64,000 nucleotides of DNA, taken from contig NZ_CAMYMK010000002.1 in the NCBI RefSeq assembly GCF_947259545.1, positions 682,001 through 746,000 of the forward strand, given 5' to 3'. The position numbers and the translations under genes are program-made. The stretch is from an uncultured Marinobacter sp. Lineage in GTDB: Bacteria > Pseudomonadota > Gammaproteobacteria > Pseudomonadales > Oleiphilaceae. The notes below the pieces were generated by a model. The model had not been told where the DNA came from. It ran no database searches and saw only the letters and a program-made list of their open reading frames with translations. Below, in pieces: positions 8,298-17,809 of this stretch (the first letter of the stretch is position 1; each line of letters opens with the position of its first letter).

Positions 8298-9551
8298 ATG
8301 CACATACTGGTGCTGGGTGCAGGTGTTGTAGGCGTCACCACTGCCTGGTTTTTGCGCAAGCAGGGCCATGAGGTCACCGTGGTTGATCGCCAGAGCAAAG
8401 CCGGTCTTGAAACCAGTTATGCCAATGGTGGGCAGATTTCCGTGTCCCACGCACAGCCTTGGGCCAACCCATCGGCACCGCTCAAGATATTGAGGTGGTT
8501 GACCCAACCGGATGCCCCCCTGCTTTTTCGTCCGAGTCTCGACCCTGCCCAGTGGCGCTGGGGACTGTCATTCCTGATGCAATGCACGTCCGCCAGGGCG
8601 GCCCATAACCTCCGGCAAATTGTTAATCTGGGTACTTACAGCCGTAACCAGTTGCAGGCCGTGCGTCAGGAAACCGGGATTGAATATGACCAGCTGGAGA
8701 AGGGCATACTGCACTTCTATACCAATCCGAAGGAGTTTGAGGGGGCACTGGAGCCGGCCCGGCTGATGCGTGAACTGGGGTGTGACCGTCAGGTAATCGA
8801 TGCCGCCCGTGCGGTTGAGCTGGAGCCGGCACTGGCTCCGATTCGCGAACGGATTGCCGGGGCGACCTACACCTCGGAAGATGAATCCGGTGACGCCAGA
8901 AAGTTCACCCAGGGCCTGGCACGGAAAGCCGAAGAAGCCGGTGTGACGTTTCTCTATGGCACGGAGATCCTGGGGTTCGACCGTACCCGGGACCGGATTC
9001 TCGGGGTTCAGACTCTGAGGGAGGGGCATCACGAAATGCTTCGCGCTGACGCTTATGTGTTGAGTCTGGGGAGCTTCAGTGCCGTACTGGCCCGCAAGCT
9101 GGGATTGTTCCTGAATATTTATCCGGCCAAGGGATACTCCATTACCGTTCCGGTCAAGAATGAAGATGCGGCTTTCAAGGTAAGTCTCACCGATGATGAA
9201 TACAAACTGGTGTTTTCCCGCCTGGGAGACCGGATCCGGGTTGCCGGTACCGCTGAACTGAGCGGTTACAGCCGAAACCTGGATTACACCCGCTGCCGGG
9301 CTATTGTCAGACGTACGGCGGAAGTCATGCCGGATGCGGCTTACTGGGACAAAGCTGAGTTCTGGAGCGGTCTGCGACCCGCAACACCTTCCAATGTGCC
9401 TTATATAGGTAAAAGTCATTTCGGCAATCTCTACCTGAATACTGGCCACGGCACGCTGGGCTGGACCCATTCCTGTGGTTCGGCGGCTGCCATTACCGAT
9501 ATCATTTCCGGTCGACGGCCGGACGTCGATTTCAGTTTCATCGGGTTCTGA
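8298..9551 (+). CDS. dadA: D-amino acid dehydrogenase small subunit
   Basis: A 417-residue FAD-dependent oxidoreductase that oxidatively deaminates D-amino acids (mainly D-alanine) and passes electrons to the respiratory chain. The N-terminus has the FAD Rossmann motif GAGVVG (7-12) followed by Asp/Arg at the end of strand 2 (VVDRQ). The family blocks ETSYANGGQIS and the C-terminal WSGLRPATPSNVPYIG plus NTGHGTLGWTHSCGS are intact. Length equals the usual DadA (about 432). It is alone here; no alanine racemase or Lrp gene is adjacent, unlike many dad operons. Confidence 0.93.
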   Translation: MHILVLGAGVVGVTTAWFLRKQGHEVTVVDRQSKAGLETSYANGGQISVSHAQPWANPSAPLKILRWLTQPDAPLLFRPSLDPAQWRWGLSFLMQCTSARAAHNLRQIVNLGTYSRNQLQAVRQETGIEYDQLEKGILHFYTNPKEFEGALEPARLMRELGCDRQVIDAARAVELEPALAPIRERIAGATYTSEDESGDARKFTQGLARKAEEAGVTFLYGTEILGFDRTRDRILGVQTLREGHHEMLRADAYVLSLGSFSAVLARKLGLFLNIYPAKGYSITVPVKNEDAAFKVSLTDDEYKLVFSRLGDRIRVAGTAELSGYSRNLDYTRCRAIVRRTAEVMPDAAYWDKAEFWSGLRPATPSNVPYIGKSHFGNLYLNTGHGTLGWTHSCGSAAAITDIISGRRPDVDFSFIGF

Positions 9552-9603
9552 AGCCGGCCAGAGTCCGATCAAGTGCTTCTTTTTGGCCCCCAAAGCCTCA
9601 TGA

Positions 9604-9621
9604 CTGTCATTTCTCCGTAAT
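9604..9621 (+). promoter_or_regulatory. possible PhoB box upstream of phoD
   Basis: CTGTCAT at 9604-9610 is followed, four bases later, by CCGTAAT at 9615-9621, which keeps the 11-base spacing of PhoB half-sites. The first half-site matches the consensus exactly and the second at five of seven positions. It lies 95 bp before the start of the phosphatase gene it would control, on the right strand. Weaker than the box at 30236. Confidence 0.4.
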
Positions 9622-9715
9622 AGACTAGATGCAGAATGTGAGTACTTATCACCTTTTGTGTTTCGTTGTAGGTGTACCGCCAGGCGACTTCAGGCGGGAC
9701 CGTTGGAGAGACGTC

Positions 9716-11446
9716 ATGAACAAACAGCGTCGTGCTGTCGTAAAGGGGCTCGCTGCCGCATCGTTTACCGCCTTGACCGCCTGTGGTGGTAGTTCGTCAG
9801 AGTCTTCTCGTGCTGGCCAGGCACCTTCCCCGGGAGTCGTTGCTGGAGACGAGTTGTCGCTTCCGGCAGTCGCTTTCAACCACGGTGTGGCCTCCGGAGA
9901 TCCTCTGGCTGATCGGGTGATTCTCTGGACCCGGGTGACACCAACAGACGCTTTACCCCGAACTGTCGACAGCATACCTGTGCAGGTGACTGTCGCGCGG
10001 GATCGGGACATGAAAGAGGTCGTCGCGAAGTTTGATGCCTCTACCGGTCCGGACAGGGATTTTTGCGTCAAGGTTGATGCCGTGGGCCTGCAACCGGATA
10101 CCTGGTACTACTACCAGTTCGCAGTTGGACGTCAGCGCTCTGCCATCGGGCGCACCCGTACCTTCCCAACCTCCAGCGCGGCAACTGAACGGGCACGGTT
10201 TGCGGTCGTCTCCTGTTCAAACTATGCGTTTGGTCTGTTCTCGGTTTATAAGGCGGTGAGTGACCACGCCGACCTGGATTTCGTGTTGCACCTGGGCGAT
10301 TACGTCTATGAGTACGGGCCTGGTGAGTATGGCGATTTCCCCGGGCGAGAGCCGTTGCCTCCCCATGAAATGATTGAGCTGGCGGATTATCGTCAGCGCT
10401 ATGCCCAATACAAGACGGATCCCCATCTGCAGGCCGTTCACCAGCAGTTCCCGATGATTTGCATCTGGGATGACCACGAGTCTGCGAACGACAGTTACGC
10501 TGGCGGCGCGGAAAACCACGATGAAGCCACCGAGGGCGACTGGTCGACACGAAAGGCGGTCTCCATACAGGCCTACCATGAGTGGCTGCCAATCCGCGAG
10601 AACCCGACGGACCCGGAGAGGATCTGGCGTGGTTTTGCTTTTGGCAATCTGATTGACCTGTTCATGATGGACACTCGATTGGAGGGCCGGGATCAGCAGG
10701 TTTCCTCGCCCAGTGACCCGGCTCGTTTCAGTGCGGATCGCAGGCTGATCAGTGAGGATCAGTTAGGTTGGTTGGTGGCCGGGCTGACAGAGTCCGCAGC
10801 CCGGTGGCGAATGATCGGCCAGCAGGTAATGTTTGCCGAACTGAATATAGCCCGCACTGTCGACGTAGCCAAAACTCTCGGACTGGAAGATGAGACCGAG
10901 TTCAACGGTCAGTTGGCAGCCCTGAATGTCGATCAGTGGGACGGTTACGTGGCCGATCGCGAGGTTATTCTGCAAACGCTGGCAGAAAACGGGATCGACA
11001 ACACGGTCATCTTTACCGGCGACATTCATACCTCCTGGGCAAATGAGGTCTACGCAGATTCGGGCAACCTTCTGGAAAACAACCTGACCACACCGTTGGC
11101 TGCCGAATTTGTCACACCCTCTGTAACGTCGCCCGGATTACCTGATGGGGTGGCGGAGCTTGCGGAACTGGCTGTGCCTGTCGCTAATCCACACATGAAA
11201 TATGTTGAGCTGAAAGCCCGCGGGTTCATGCTGGTGGACGTCACTCTGGAGCGCACCCAGGCAGAGTTCTATTACGTGCGCAATATCACCAGTGAAGATG
11301 ATGTCGGCAAGATCGATCCGGCTAAAACAAAAGTGGTTGGCGTGGATGATGGAAACAGTTCCATATACCAGGATCGGGCGCTTTCCGAGCCGCGGGCTCT
11401 GCGTACGGCCATGTTTCATCCGCCTGTTCGAACGGCTGTAAGTTGA
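9716..11446 (+). CDS. phoD: PhoD-family alkaline phosphatase/phosphodiesterase, Tat lipoprotein
   Basis: A 576-residue secreted phosphatase of the PhoD type, which hydrolyses phosphate mono- and diesters using iron and calcium. The signal has a twin-arginine-like motif (QRRAVVKG, Arg5-Arg6) and a lipobox ending at Cys23 (LTACGG), so it is probably exported folded and lipid-anchored. The PhoD blocks are present: FNHGVASGDPLADRVILWTRV, FAVVSCSNYA, DLDFVLHLGDYVYEYG, WDDHESANDSY and FTGDIHTSW, which carry the metal ligands. The ATG at 9716 with GGAGAG upstream is chosen over an in-frame start at 9629. It is followed 10 bp later by a PhoX-like gene. Confidence 0.92.
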   Translation: MNKQRRAVVKGLAAASFTALTACGGSSSESSRAGQAPSPGVVAGDELSLPAVAFNHGVASGDPLADRVILWTRVTPTDALPRTVDSIPVQVTVARDRDMKEVVAKFDASTGPDRDFCVKVDAVGLQPDTWYYYQFAVGRQRSAIGRTRTFPTSSAATERARFAVVSCSNYAFGLFSVYKAVSDHADLDFVLHLGDYVYEYGPGEYGDFPGREPLPPHEMIELADYRQRYAQYKTDPHLQAVHQQFPMICIWDDHESANDSYAGGAENHDEATEGDWSTRKAVSIQAYHEWLPIRENPTDPERIWRGFAFGNLIDLFMMDTRLEGRDQQVSSPSDPARFSADRRLISEDQLGWLVAGLTESAARWRMIGQQVMFAELNIARTVDVAKTLGLEDETEFNGQLAALNVDQWDGYVADREVILQTLAENGIDNTVIFTGDIHTSWANEVYADSGNLLENNLTTPLAAEFVTPSVTSPGLPDGVAELAELAVPVANPHMKYVELKARGFMLVDVTLERTQAEFYYVRNITSEDDVGKIDPAKTKVVGVDDGNSSIYQDRALSEPRALRTAMFHPPVRTAVS

Positions 11447-11456
11447 GGAAGCTTCT

Positions 11457-12893
11457 ATGTCTGAACCAATGATCCCCAATAACAAGCGATGGAGCCGTCG
11501 TGATGTGCTGCGCACCATCTTCTTTACAGCGGGGGCGGTTGGATCAGCCTCCTGGCTGAGCGGGTGCGGTGGCGGCTCGGAATCGTCGGCTTCACCCATT
11601 GCTCCCGGGCCGGGTGTTGAGCCAGTGCCAGGAGACATTCCTGATACAGTAGAGAGTCTGGTTGGTCGTTTTGCGAATATTGGCCCCCTGCGTGAGACTC
11701 CGGATATACACGGCGTGCGCACACCGGAGGGGTTCGCGACGAGGATCGTTGCAATCAACGGCGAGTTACCCCAACCCAATGGCATGTCACCACTGGTACC
11801 GGAAACCGGCGGTGTTGGTAACCGACCCTGGCACATTTTTCCGGATGGCGGCGGCGCGGTTCCCAGAGACAACGGCGGTTGGATATATATCAGCAACAGT
11901 GAAGTACCCGGAGTCGGGACCATTGGTTTTACCTATCCGGCATTGGCGACATTGGCCAATGCCGCGGAAGAACTGACCCCGGGTCTGGCCCAGGTAGGCA
12001 CGCTGGTTTTTGATCCCGATGGCACAATTGTTGACTCGTACACCATCCTGTCCGGAACGACCTTCAACTGCGCCGGTTGTGTTACGCCCTGGAATACCTG
12101 GCTCTCCTGCGAGGAGTTTCCCAATGGTCAGGTGTGGGAGTGTGACCCGTACCAGCCGGGTGAGGGTCTGGCCCGCCCGACGCTGGGGTATTTCTCCCAC
12201 GAGGCCATTGCCATTGATCCGCAGCAACGTCTGCTCTATCTCACTGAAGATATGCCGGATGGCCGTTTTTACCGCTGGATACCGGATCCCTCCGATTGGC
12301 CTGAGGGGGCAGAGCGCGCCGCCCTGCAGTCAGGCCGATTGCAGATGCTGAGTGTGGGCGGGGGCGGAGCGGAAGCCGCGGTCGACTCGCCCCAGCCCGT
12401 GACCTGGGTCGATGTGCAGAATCCCCATGAGCCCCAGCATGAGAATCGTCTGGAAGAAGCTACGGTCTTTGATGGGGGAGAGGGCGTCTGGTTTTTCCAG
12501 GGTATCGTCTACTTTGCAACCAAGGGAGATGATCGAATATGGGCCCTGGATGTAGCCGCTCAGACCATAGAGGTTATTTATGATCGCGCCACCGCCGAGG
12601 CGCCCAATGACATCCTTTCCGGCGTCGATAACCTGTTTGTGACCTCCCAGGGTGACGTGCTGGTGGCCGAAGACGGTGGTGACATGCAGGTGGTGGTGAT
12701 TCTCCCGGATCGCACCCTCAAGCCCTTGCTGCAGATTGTTGGTCAGGACGCCTCGGAAATCGCCGGCATTGCGTTTTCGCCGGATGGCAAGCGTATGTAC
12801 TTTACCTCGGATCGGGGAGGCCGGAATGGCCTGGGCGGATTTACCAATGGACTGGGCATGGTTTACGAGCTGATTCTGCCCGACGGTGTATAA
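11457..12893 (+). CDS. DUF839 PhoX-like phosphatase, Tat lipoprotein
   Basis: A 478-residue protein of the DUF839/PhoX family. The signal peptide has a clear twin-arginine motif (SRRDVLR, Arg14-Arg15) and a lipobox at Cys37 (LSGC). Family blocks include CAGCVTPWNTWLSCEE, FSHEAIAIDP with LYLTEDMPDGRFYRW, and the late GVDNLFVTSQGDVLVAEDGG. PhoX enzymes are calcium- and iron-dependent phosphomonoesterases; shorter DUF839 proteins such as this one are less studied, so activity is inferred. The 10-bp spacing to phoD and shared export route imply one operon. A hairpin terminator lies 50 bp downstream. Confidence 0.88.
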   Translation: MSEPMIPNNKRWSRRDVLRTIFFTAGAVGSASWLSGCGGGSESSASPIAPGPGVEPVPGDIPDTVESLVGRFANIGPLRETPDIHGVRTPEGFATRIVAINGELPQPNGMSPLVPETGGVGNRPWHIFPDGGGAVPRDNGGWIYISNSEVPGVGTIGFTYPALATLANAAEELTPGLAQVGTLVFDPDGTIVDSYTILSGTTFNCAGCVTPWNTWLSCEEFPNGQVWECDPYQPGEGLARPTLGYFSHEAIAIDPQQRLLYLTEDMPDGRFYRWIPDPSDWPEGAERAALQSGRLQMLSVGGGGAEAAVDSPQPVTWVDVQNPHEPQHENRLEEATVFDGGEGVWFFQGIVYFATKGDDRIWALDVAAQTIEVIYDRATAEAPNDILSGVDNLFVTSQGDVLVAEDGGDMQVVVILPDRTLKPLLQIVGQDASEIAGIAFSPDGKRMYFTSDRGGRNGLGGFTNGLGMVYELILPDGV

Positions 12894-12942
12894 CGGTCCT
12901 CGTTGCAGGGGTGATCTCCCAAGCAAATGCAGGGTACATAGT

Positions 12943-12970
12943 AAAACGCCGCCCCTCGGGGCGGCGTTTT
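12943..12970. terminator. bidirectional intrinsic terminator
   Basis: A GC-rich hairpin (CGCCGCCCC and GGGGCGGCG around a TC loop) is flanked by AAAA on the left and TTTT on the right. It sits between the convergent PhoX-like and acyl-CoA ligase genes and can serve both. Confidence 0.85.
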
Positions 12971-12995
12971 CCATGGTGCCAGTGAAACGCAGCGT

Positions 12996-14639
12996 TTACT
13001 TGAGTTGGTCGCGGATCAGCTTCTTGTTGATCTTGCCGACGCTGGTTTTCGGGATATCCTCCACGAAATCGATTTGTTCGGGGATGGCCCACTTGTTGAT
13101 TTCACCGGTGTCGACAAACTGCTTCAGATGACCCTGAATGTCTTCCAGTGACGCTTCTTCACCCGGCTTCAGAATGACCAGAGCGTGAGGACGCTCGCCC
13201 CATTTCTCATCGGGAATACCTACAACGGCAGCGCCGTCTACGGACGGATGCTGGCTGATCAGGTTTTCCAGGTCCAGGGATGAAAGCCATTCACCGCCGG
13301 TCTTGATGACGTCCTTGATGCGGTCCTTGATCACCAGGGTGTTGTCCGGTTCAATCGACGCCACATCGCCAGTGTGGAGCCAACCACCTTCCCACAGTTC
13401 TTCCCCTTTCTCAGGTTCCTTGAAGTAGCTCTGGGTCAGCCAGGGAGCGCGGGCGACCACTTCCCCTTTGGCTTCTCCGTCATGGGGGACCGGGTTGCCG
13501 GACGGGTCCACGATCTCCAGTTCGGCCATGGGCACCGCGATGCCGGTTTTGACCCGCTTGGCGGTCTGTTGCTCCAGTGGCAGCTCAAGATCTTCCGATT
13601 TCAGGTGGGTAGCGCTCAGCAGCGGGCAGGTTTCCGACATGCCGTAACCGGTGTACATGCGGATGCCAAGCTTGGCGCCGGCATCACACAGGCCCTTGGT
13701 CAGAGCGCTACCGCCAATCAGCACGTGCCAGTTGCTGAGGTCTGCTGTCTTGATGGACTCGGTGCCCATCATCATCTGCATGATGGTGGGTACGCAATGG
13801 GAGAAAGACACCTTGTGCTCTTTCAGCAGGTCCACCAGCAGTTCCGGTTCATAGCGGCCAGGATAGACCTGCTTGATGCCCATCATGGTAGCGGCGTAGG
13901 GGACGCCCCAGGCGTGGACGTGGAACATGGGGGTGACAGGCATATAGACCGATGATGATCGCAGCAGTGGCATCTCATCATAGGCTGACAGGGACCCGGT
14001 CATCGCCAGTGTGTGCAGTACCAGCTGGCGGTGACTGAAAAAGACGCCTTTGGGATTGCCCGTTGTGCCGGTGGTGTAAAAGGTGGTTGCGACGCTGTTC
14101 TCGTCGAAATCCGGGAAGTCGAATTCAGTCCCGGCCTTTGCCAGCAGGGCTTCGTATTCGCCGGCGGCGTCGAGACTGGTGGACTTTGCGTCGTTCTCGT
14201 CGGTGAGCTGGATGTAGCTTTTTACGGTTTTAATCTCATCCTTGACGCCCTCGAGAATGGGCAGGAAGTCATCATGCACCAATACGACATCGTCTTCGGC
14301 GTGGTTCATGGTGTAGACGATCTGATCGGGCGAGAGACGTACGTTGATGGTATGCAATACCGCGCCAATCATCGGGACCGCAAAGAAGCACTCAAGGTAG
14401 CGCGGGGTGTCCCAGTCCATTACCGCAACGGTATCTCCGGGCTTTACGCCCGCATCGGTGAGAGCGTTGGCCAGGCGGTGGATACGTTCAACCAGATCGG
14501 TGTATGTGTACTTGCTGCGGTTGGCGTAAACAATTTCCTGGTTGGGAGAGTACCTGGGGCCAGAGAGCAGAAGCTGTTTGATCAGCAAGGGATACTGGTG
14601 GGCGTTGTCCGCTGGTGGAAGAATGCGGGTTTGTGCCAT
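12996..14639 (-). CDS. AMP-dependent acyl-CoA ligase, AlkK-like (medium-chain fatty acid)
   Basis: A 547-residue adenylate-forming enzyme that should activate a fatty acid to its CoA thioester. The ATP-binding loop YTTGTTGNPKG lies near residue 195, followed by the GYGMSET motif, the adenylate-binding TGD motif (WLHTGDVASI) and the C-terminal catalytic-lysine region (PKTSVGKINKK). Length and pattern fit AlkK of the Pseudomonas alkane-degradation cluster (546 residues), whose preferred substrates are medium-chain acids, but substrate range cannot be read from sequence. It is monocistronic and ends just beyond the shared terminator. With AlkB and the beta-oxidation genes it fits growth on hydrocarbons or lipids. 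Confidence 0.9.
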   Translation of the reverse strand: MAQTRILPPADNAHQYPLLIKQLLLSGPRYSPNQEIVYANRSKYTYTDLVERIHRLANALTDAGVKPGDTVAVMDWDTPRYLECFFAVPMIGAVLHTINVRLSPDQIVYTMNHAEDDVVLVHDDFLPILEGVKDEIKTVKSYIQLTDENDAKSTSLDAAGEYEALLAKAGTEFDFPDFDENSVATTFYTTGTTGNPKGVFFSHRQLVLHTLAMTGSLSAYDEMPLLRSSSVYMPVTPMFHVHAWGVPYAATMMGIKQVYPGRYEPELLVDLLKEHKVSFSHCVPTIMQMMMGTESIKTADLSNWHVLIGGSALTKGLCDAGAKLGIRMYTGYGMSETCPLLSATHLKSEDLELPLEQQTAKRVKTGIAVPMAELEIVDPSGNPVPHDGEAKGEVVARAPWLTQSYFKEPEKGEELWEGGWLHTGDVASIEPDNTLVIKDRIKDVIKTGGEWLSSLDLENLISQHPSVDGAAVVGIPDEKWGERPHALVILKPGEEASLEDIQGHLKQFVDTGEINKWAIPEQIDFVEDIPKTSVGKINKKLIRDQLK

Positions 14640-14803
14640 TACTTGTTACCTCTTTCCCGGTTGTTGATGTTATTGCGAGAAACAGGAGTAAATCTGACAC
14701 ACTTTGGCTGAAACCGGAACCTTGAATTGCAGAAAAATCGCAGAACGAATCAGGTGTTACAGAAATTCTGTTTCGCTCTGCAATTCAATATCGCCAGTCT
14801 TAT

Positions 14804-15085
14804 TTACTCGTAGGTGCAGAGGTAGGCGGTATCGATATCGGTTTTCGCCTTGAAGCTTGCCTGGCCGGCAACATCGAAACTCTCACCGGAACCGTAGGTC
14901 ATCCACTCTTCCATACCGGGAAGCAGAACCGTCAGGGCACCGCTGATGACGGTCATGGTTTCTTTCTTGCTGGTTCCAAACTCATATTCGCCCGGGCTGA
15001 TCACGCCAACGGTGGCGGGAAGCGTGGACGTCTGGAAGGAGATGGACTTCGCCTTGCCGTCAAAGTATTCGTTTACATTCAGCAT
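14804..15085 (-). CDS. ppnP: pyrimidine/purine nucleoside phosphorylase PpnP
   Basis: A 93-residue cupin-fold protein of the YaiE/DUF1255 family. E. coli PpnP phosphorolyses a broad range of nucleosides to free base and ribose 1-phosphate. The sequence is nearly canonical: NVNEYFDGKAKSISF, the GEYEFGT and KETMTVISGALTVLLPG strands, and SFKAKTDIDTAYLCTYE at the end. Full length. It stands alone between the acyl-CoA ligase and the Mrp operon, all on the minus strand; the gap of about 160 bp to the ligase start holds no gene. Confidence 0.95.
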   Translation of the reverse strand: MLNVNEYFDGKAKSISFQTSTLPATVGVISPGEYEFGTSKKETMTVISGALTVLLPGMEEWMTYGSGESFDVAGQASFKAKTDIDTAYLCTYE

Positions 15086-15165
15086 GGGTATGGCTCCTTG
15101 ATGAAAAGTGGGGGCCTACTATACGGCAATTTGCTTTCCATCCAATGACATTTTTTCGGCCCGGT

Positions 15166-15498
15166 TCATTGTTCCCAGGGATTGCCTTTGGTGCCTTCCA
15201 TTACATCGACGTCGAGGTGCATGGCCGCCTTGGCCAGCATGTTGGCACTGATCGGCGCGGTCATGAACAGAAACGCCATAATCAGGATCTCTGTGATACC
15301 AATGCCTTCTCCCTGGAAGCTGAAATAGACCACAGACGCCAGTATGATAGCGCCCACGCCCAGAGTTGTAGCCTTGGTCGGCCCGTGAAGGCGGGTAAAG
15401 AAATCCGGCAGGCGGGCCAGGCCGATGGCCCCGACCAGGGTAAACGCCCCCCCGATCAACAGCATGACTACTATCGTGTACTCGGCTAGCGTACTCAT
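15166..15498 (-). CDS. mrpG: Mrp Na+/H+ antiporter subunit G
   Basis: The last gene of the Mrp operon, 110 residues with three membrane helices. Family features include the GAIGLARLPDFFTRLHGPTKATTLGVGAIIL core and the hydrophobic third helix ending in MTAPISANMLAKAA. Mrp complexes are hetero-oligomeric secondary antiporters related to complex I, exchanging cytosolic Na+ for H+. The gene is 39 bp downstream of mrpF, the only real gap in the operon. Confidence 0.93.
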   Translation of the reverse strand: MSTLAEYTIVVMLLIGGAFTLVGAIGLARLPDFFTRLHGPTKATTLGVGAIILASVVYFSFQGEGIGITEILIMAFLFMTAPISANMLAKAAMHLDVDVMEGTKGNPWEQ

Positions 15499-15537
15499 GA
15501 GGTATATCCTCCGTTAACCTTCGATACGTCCGGCAAC

Positions 15538-15807
15538 CTATTCAATGACGCTGCCCCGTTTCAGGTACTTCGCCATCGCAACGGTGCCAACAAAACCCAT
15601 GACGGCAATCAGAATCGCCGCTTCCAGGTACATGCGGGTTCCGAGAGTAATGCCGAGCAGAATAATAAGGGCGATGGCATTGATATACAGAGTATCCAGT
15701 GCCAGGACCCGATCGGGGGCATCCGGCCCCTTGAACAGCCGATAGACATTCAACACGGCTGCCAGTACGACCATGGCAATGGTAATGTTAAGAGCGATGG
15801 CAATCAT
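15538..15807 (-). CDS. mrpF: Mrp Na+/H+ antiporter subunit F
   Basis: An 89-residue membrane subunit with three helices and the MrpF signature around LFKGPDAPDRVLALDTLYINAIALI. It overlaps mrpE by 4 bp (ATGA), indicating translational coupling. It contributes to the membrane part of the antiporter next to MrpE and MrpG. Confidence 0.93.
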   Translation of the reverse strand: MIAIALNITIAMVVLAAVLNVYRLFKGPDAPDRVLALDTLYINAIALIILLGITLGTRMYLEAAILIAVMGFVGTVAMAKYLKRGSVIE

Positions 15808-16292
15808 CGAAACATCTCCATCAGTGGTTTTTCGTAACGCTGCTTGATGGCGTCTATAACCTCCTGTTCACTGCCCGCATCCAGGGCATGAATCAGCAGT
15901 ATTTTCTGGTCGTCACTGACATCGGCGCTCACCGTCCCTGGTGTGAGAGAAATGGTGCTGGCAAGAATGGTTATGGCCATCGGTTGTTCCAGTTCCAGGG
16001 GATAGCTGACGAAAACTGGTTTCGGGGGGCGCCCACTCAGAATCAGGCGGGCAACCGTGACGCTGGCGATGACAATATCCACCAGTACCCGCAACAGGTA
16101 GCCAGGCAGGCGCCATGGCCTGGTTAGCGCCGGACGATCCGGCCAGAAGCCCTGGGTCAGTTGGGGGATCAGCCAGGCAAGAAGTAGCCCCATGACCACG
16201 CTGGCACCGGAAACACCATTACTCAGAAATTGCCAGACTAGAAACAGGGTCAGGCTGAGCCATGGTTGGGGAAAATTCAGGCGGTCAAACAT
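15804..16292 (-). CDS. mrpE: Mrp Na+/H+ antiporter subunit E
   Basis: A 162-residue subunit with two N-terminal membrane helices and a soluble C-terminal domain. The signature SLTPGTVSADVSDDQKILLIHALDA is present, matching the MrpE/MnhE family. The start ATG shares one base with the stop of mrpD. Full length compared with family members. Confidence 0.93.
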   Translation of the reverse strand: MFDRLNFPQPWLSLTLFLVWQFLSNGVSGASVVMGLLLAWLIPQLTQGFWPDRPALTRPWRLPGYLLRVLVDIVIASVTVARLILSGRPPKPVFVSYPLELEQPMAITILASTISLTPGTVSADVSDDQKILLIHALDAGSEQEVIDAIKQRYEKPLMEMFR

Positions 16293-17809
16293 TATTCCTC
16301 CTTCCCTACCATGGGTGTTTTCAGTATCTCGATGTAGTCGCTGCTGTTGTGCAGTTGTGCTGCCGTTGCATCGGTGTAGCGGGTGATGGGTCCGGCCAGG
16401 ACGACGATCACAAAACTGAGTGCGACCAGTGCGCCGGCTGAGACTGACACGGTACCACTGAGCCTTCCCGGATTTTCAACGTGACCATCGACGGTGCGCC
16501 AGAATACGATGCTGCCGGCGCGACTGTATGCAATGAGTGTGAAGAAGCCGCCAGCCAGCACTACCGACCATAGCCAGGCCATTTGTGTGCCTGGTGTTGC
16601 GGCCTGGAGGATCAGCAGCTTGGCAAAGAAACCACTCAATGGCGGCAGGCCGGCAGCTGCGACAGCGCCGATCAGGAACAGGGTGCTGAGGAATGTGCGG
16701 TTGTGCATTCTGGGCGCCGTCACGATTCGGTCCCCGGCGCTACCGCGCTGTCGGCTGATCAGGTCGGCTACCAGGAACAGGCCGCCCACCACCCAGGTAG
16801 TATTGAGCAGATAGAACAGAGCAGCGGAAGTGCCCGCTTCGGAGCCCAGCGACATCGCAGCCAGAAGAGTGCCCACGGAAATGATGACCTGCCAGGCAAC
16901 GAGGGTTTTCAGGCTTTCGGAGCCAACCGCGCCAACAACGCCCATGGCCAGGGTGACCAGCGCCATTGGGAACAGCCAGTCCATGCCCAGGCCGGCGAGC
17001 TCGCCGGCCTGGTCTCCAAAGACCAGAGTGTAGACGCGCAGGATCGCGTAGATTCCCACCTTCGTCATCACCGCAAAGAGTGCGGCGACAGGCGCGGTCG
17101 CCTTAGCATAAGCCCTTGGCAGCCAAAAGCATAGGGGCAGGATCGCAGCCTTGAGTCCAAATACCACCAGCAGCATCATACCGGCGGCTTTGACAATAAG
17201 CAGGTCCTCACCGCTAACTCGTGGCACCTGCAGAGCAAGGTCGGCCATGTTCAGGGTGCCGGTAACACTGTAGATCATGCCAACGCTGATCAGGAAGATG
17301 GAGGAACCTGCCAGGTTCAGGACCACGTAATGCAGTCCGGGTACCGTGCGTGCGGTGCCGGCGCCATGCATCAGCAGACCATAGGAAGCGATCAGCAGTA
17401 CCTCAAACGCCACGAACAGGTTGAAAAGGTCACCGGTCAGGAAGGCGATGTTCAGCCCCAGCAACTGAAACAGATACAGGGCATGAAACTGCCGGTTGCC
17501 TTCATCCGCGCCGCCGACGGAATAGATGTGGCAGAACAGTGCCAAAATGGCCGTTAACACCAGCATCAACGCCGCCAGGCGATCGAGAACCAGGACGATG
17601 CCGAACGGTGGTGCCCAGTTGCCAAACGCATAGGCGCGATAGCTGCCGTCGTCAGCAAGCACCAGGAGAACAATCGCGGACACCAGAATGAGAACGGTGG
17701 TTGTCAGGGCGAGGGTTCGGCGCAGGCTGACGGGGGCATATCCCATGAAGACCTGGAGTATGCCGCCCAGAAGGGGGATCAGAATGGGCGCGGTAAGCCA
17801 GTGGTTCAT
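16292..17809 (-). CDS. mrpD: Mrp Na+/H+ antiporter subunit D
   Basis: A 505-residue, about 14-helix subunit homologous to NuoM/NuoN of complex I and one of the two proton-translocating modules. The core contains the FNLFVAFEVLLIASYGLL helix with the conserved Glu and the KAAILPLCFWLPRAYAKATAPVAALFA segment with conserved Lys residues. It overlaps mrpC by 4 bp and mrpE by 1 bp. Confidence 0.94.
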   Translation of the reverse strand: MNHWLTAPILIPLLGGILQVFMGYAPVSLRRTLALTTTVLILVSAIVLLVLADDGSYRAYAFGNWAPPFGIVLVLDRLAALMLVLTAILALFCHIYSVGGADEGNRQFHALYLFQLLGLNIAFLTGDLFNLFVAFEVLLIASYGLLMHGAGTARTVPGLHYVVLNLAGSSIFLISVGMIYSVTGTLNMADLALQVPRVSGEDLLIVKAAGMMLLVVFGLKAAILPLCFWLPRAYAKATAPVAALFAVMTKVGIYAILRVYTLVFGDQAGELAGLGMDWLFPMALVTLAMGVVGAVGSESLKTLVAWQVIISVGTLLAAMSLGSEAGTSAALFYLLNTTWVVGGLFLVADLISRQRGSAGDRIVTAPRMHNRTFLSTLFLIGAVAAAGLPPLSGFFAKLLILQAATPGTQMAWLWSVVLAGGFFTLIAYSRAGSIVFWRTVDGHVENPGRLSGTVSVSAGALVALSFVIVVLAGPITRYTDATAAQLHNSSDYIEILKTPMVGKEE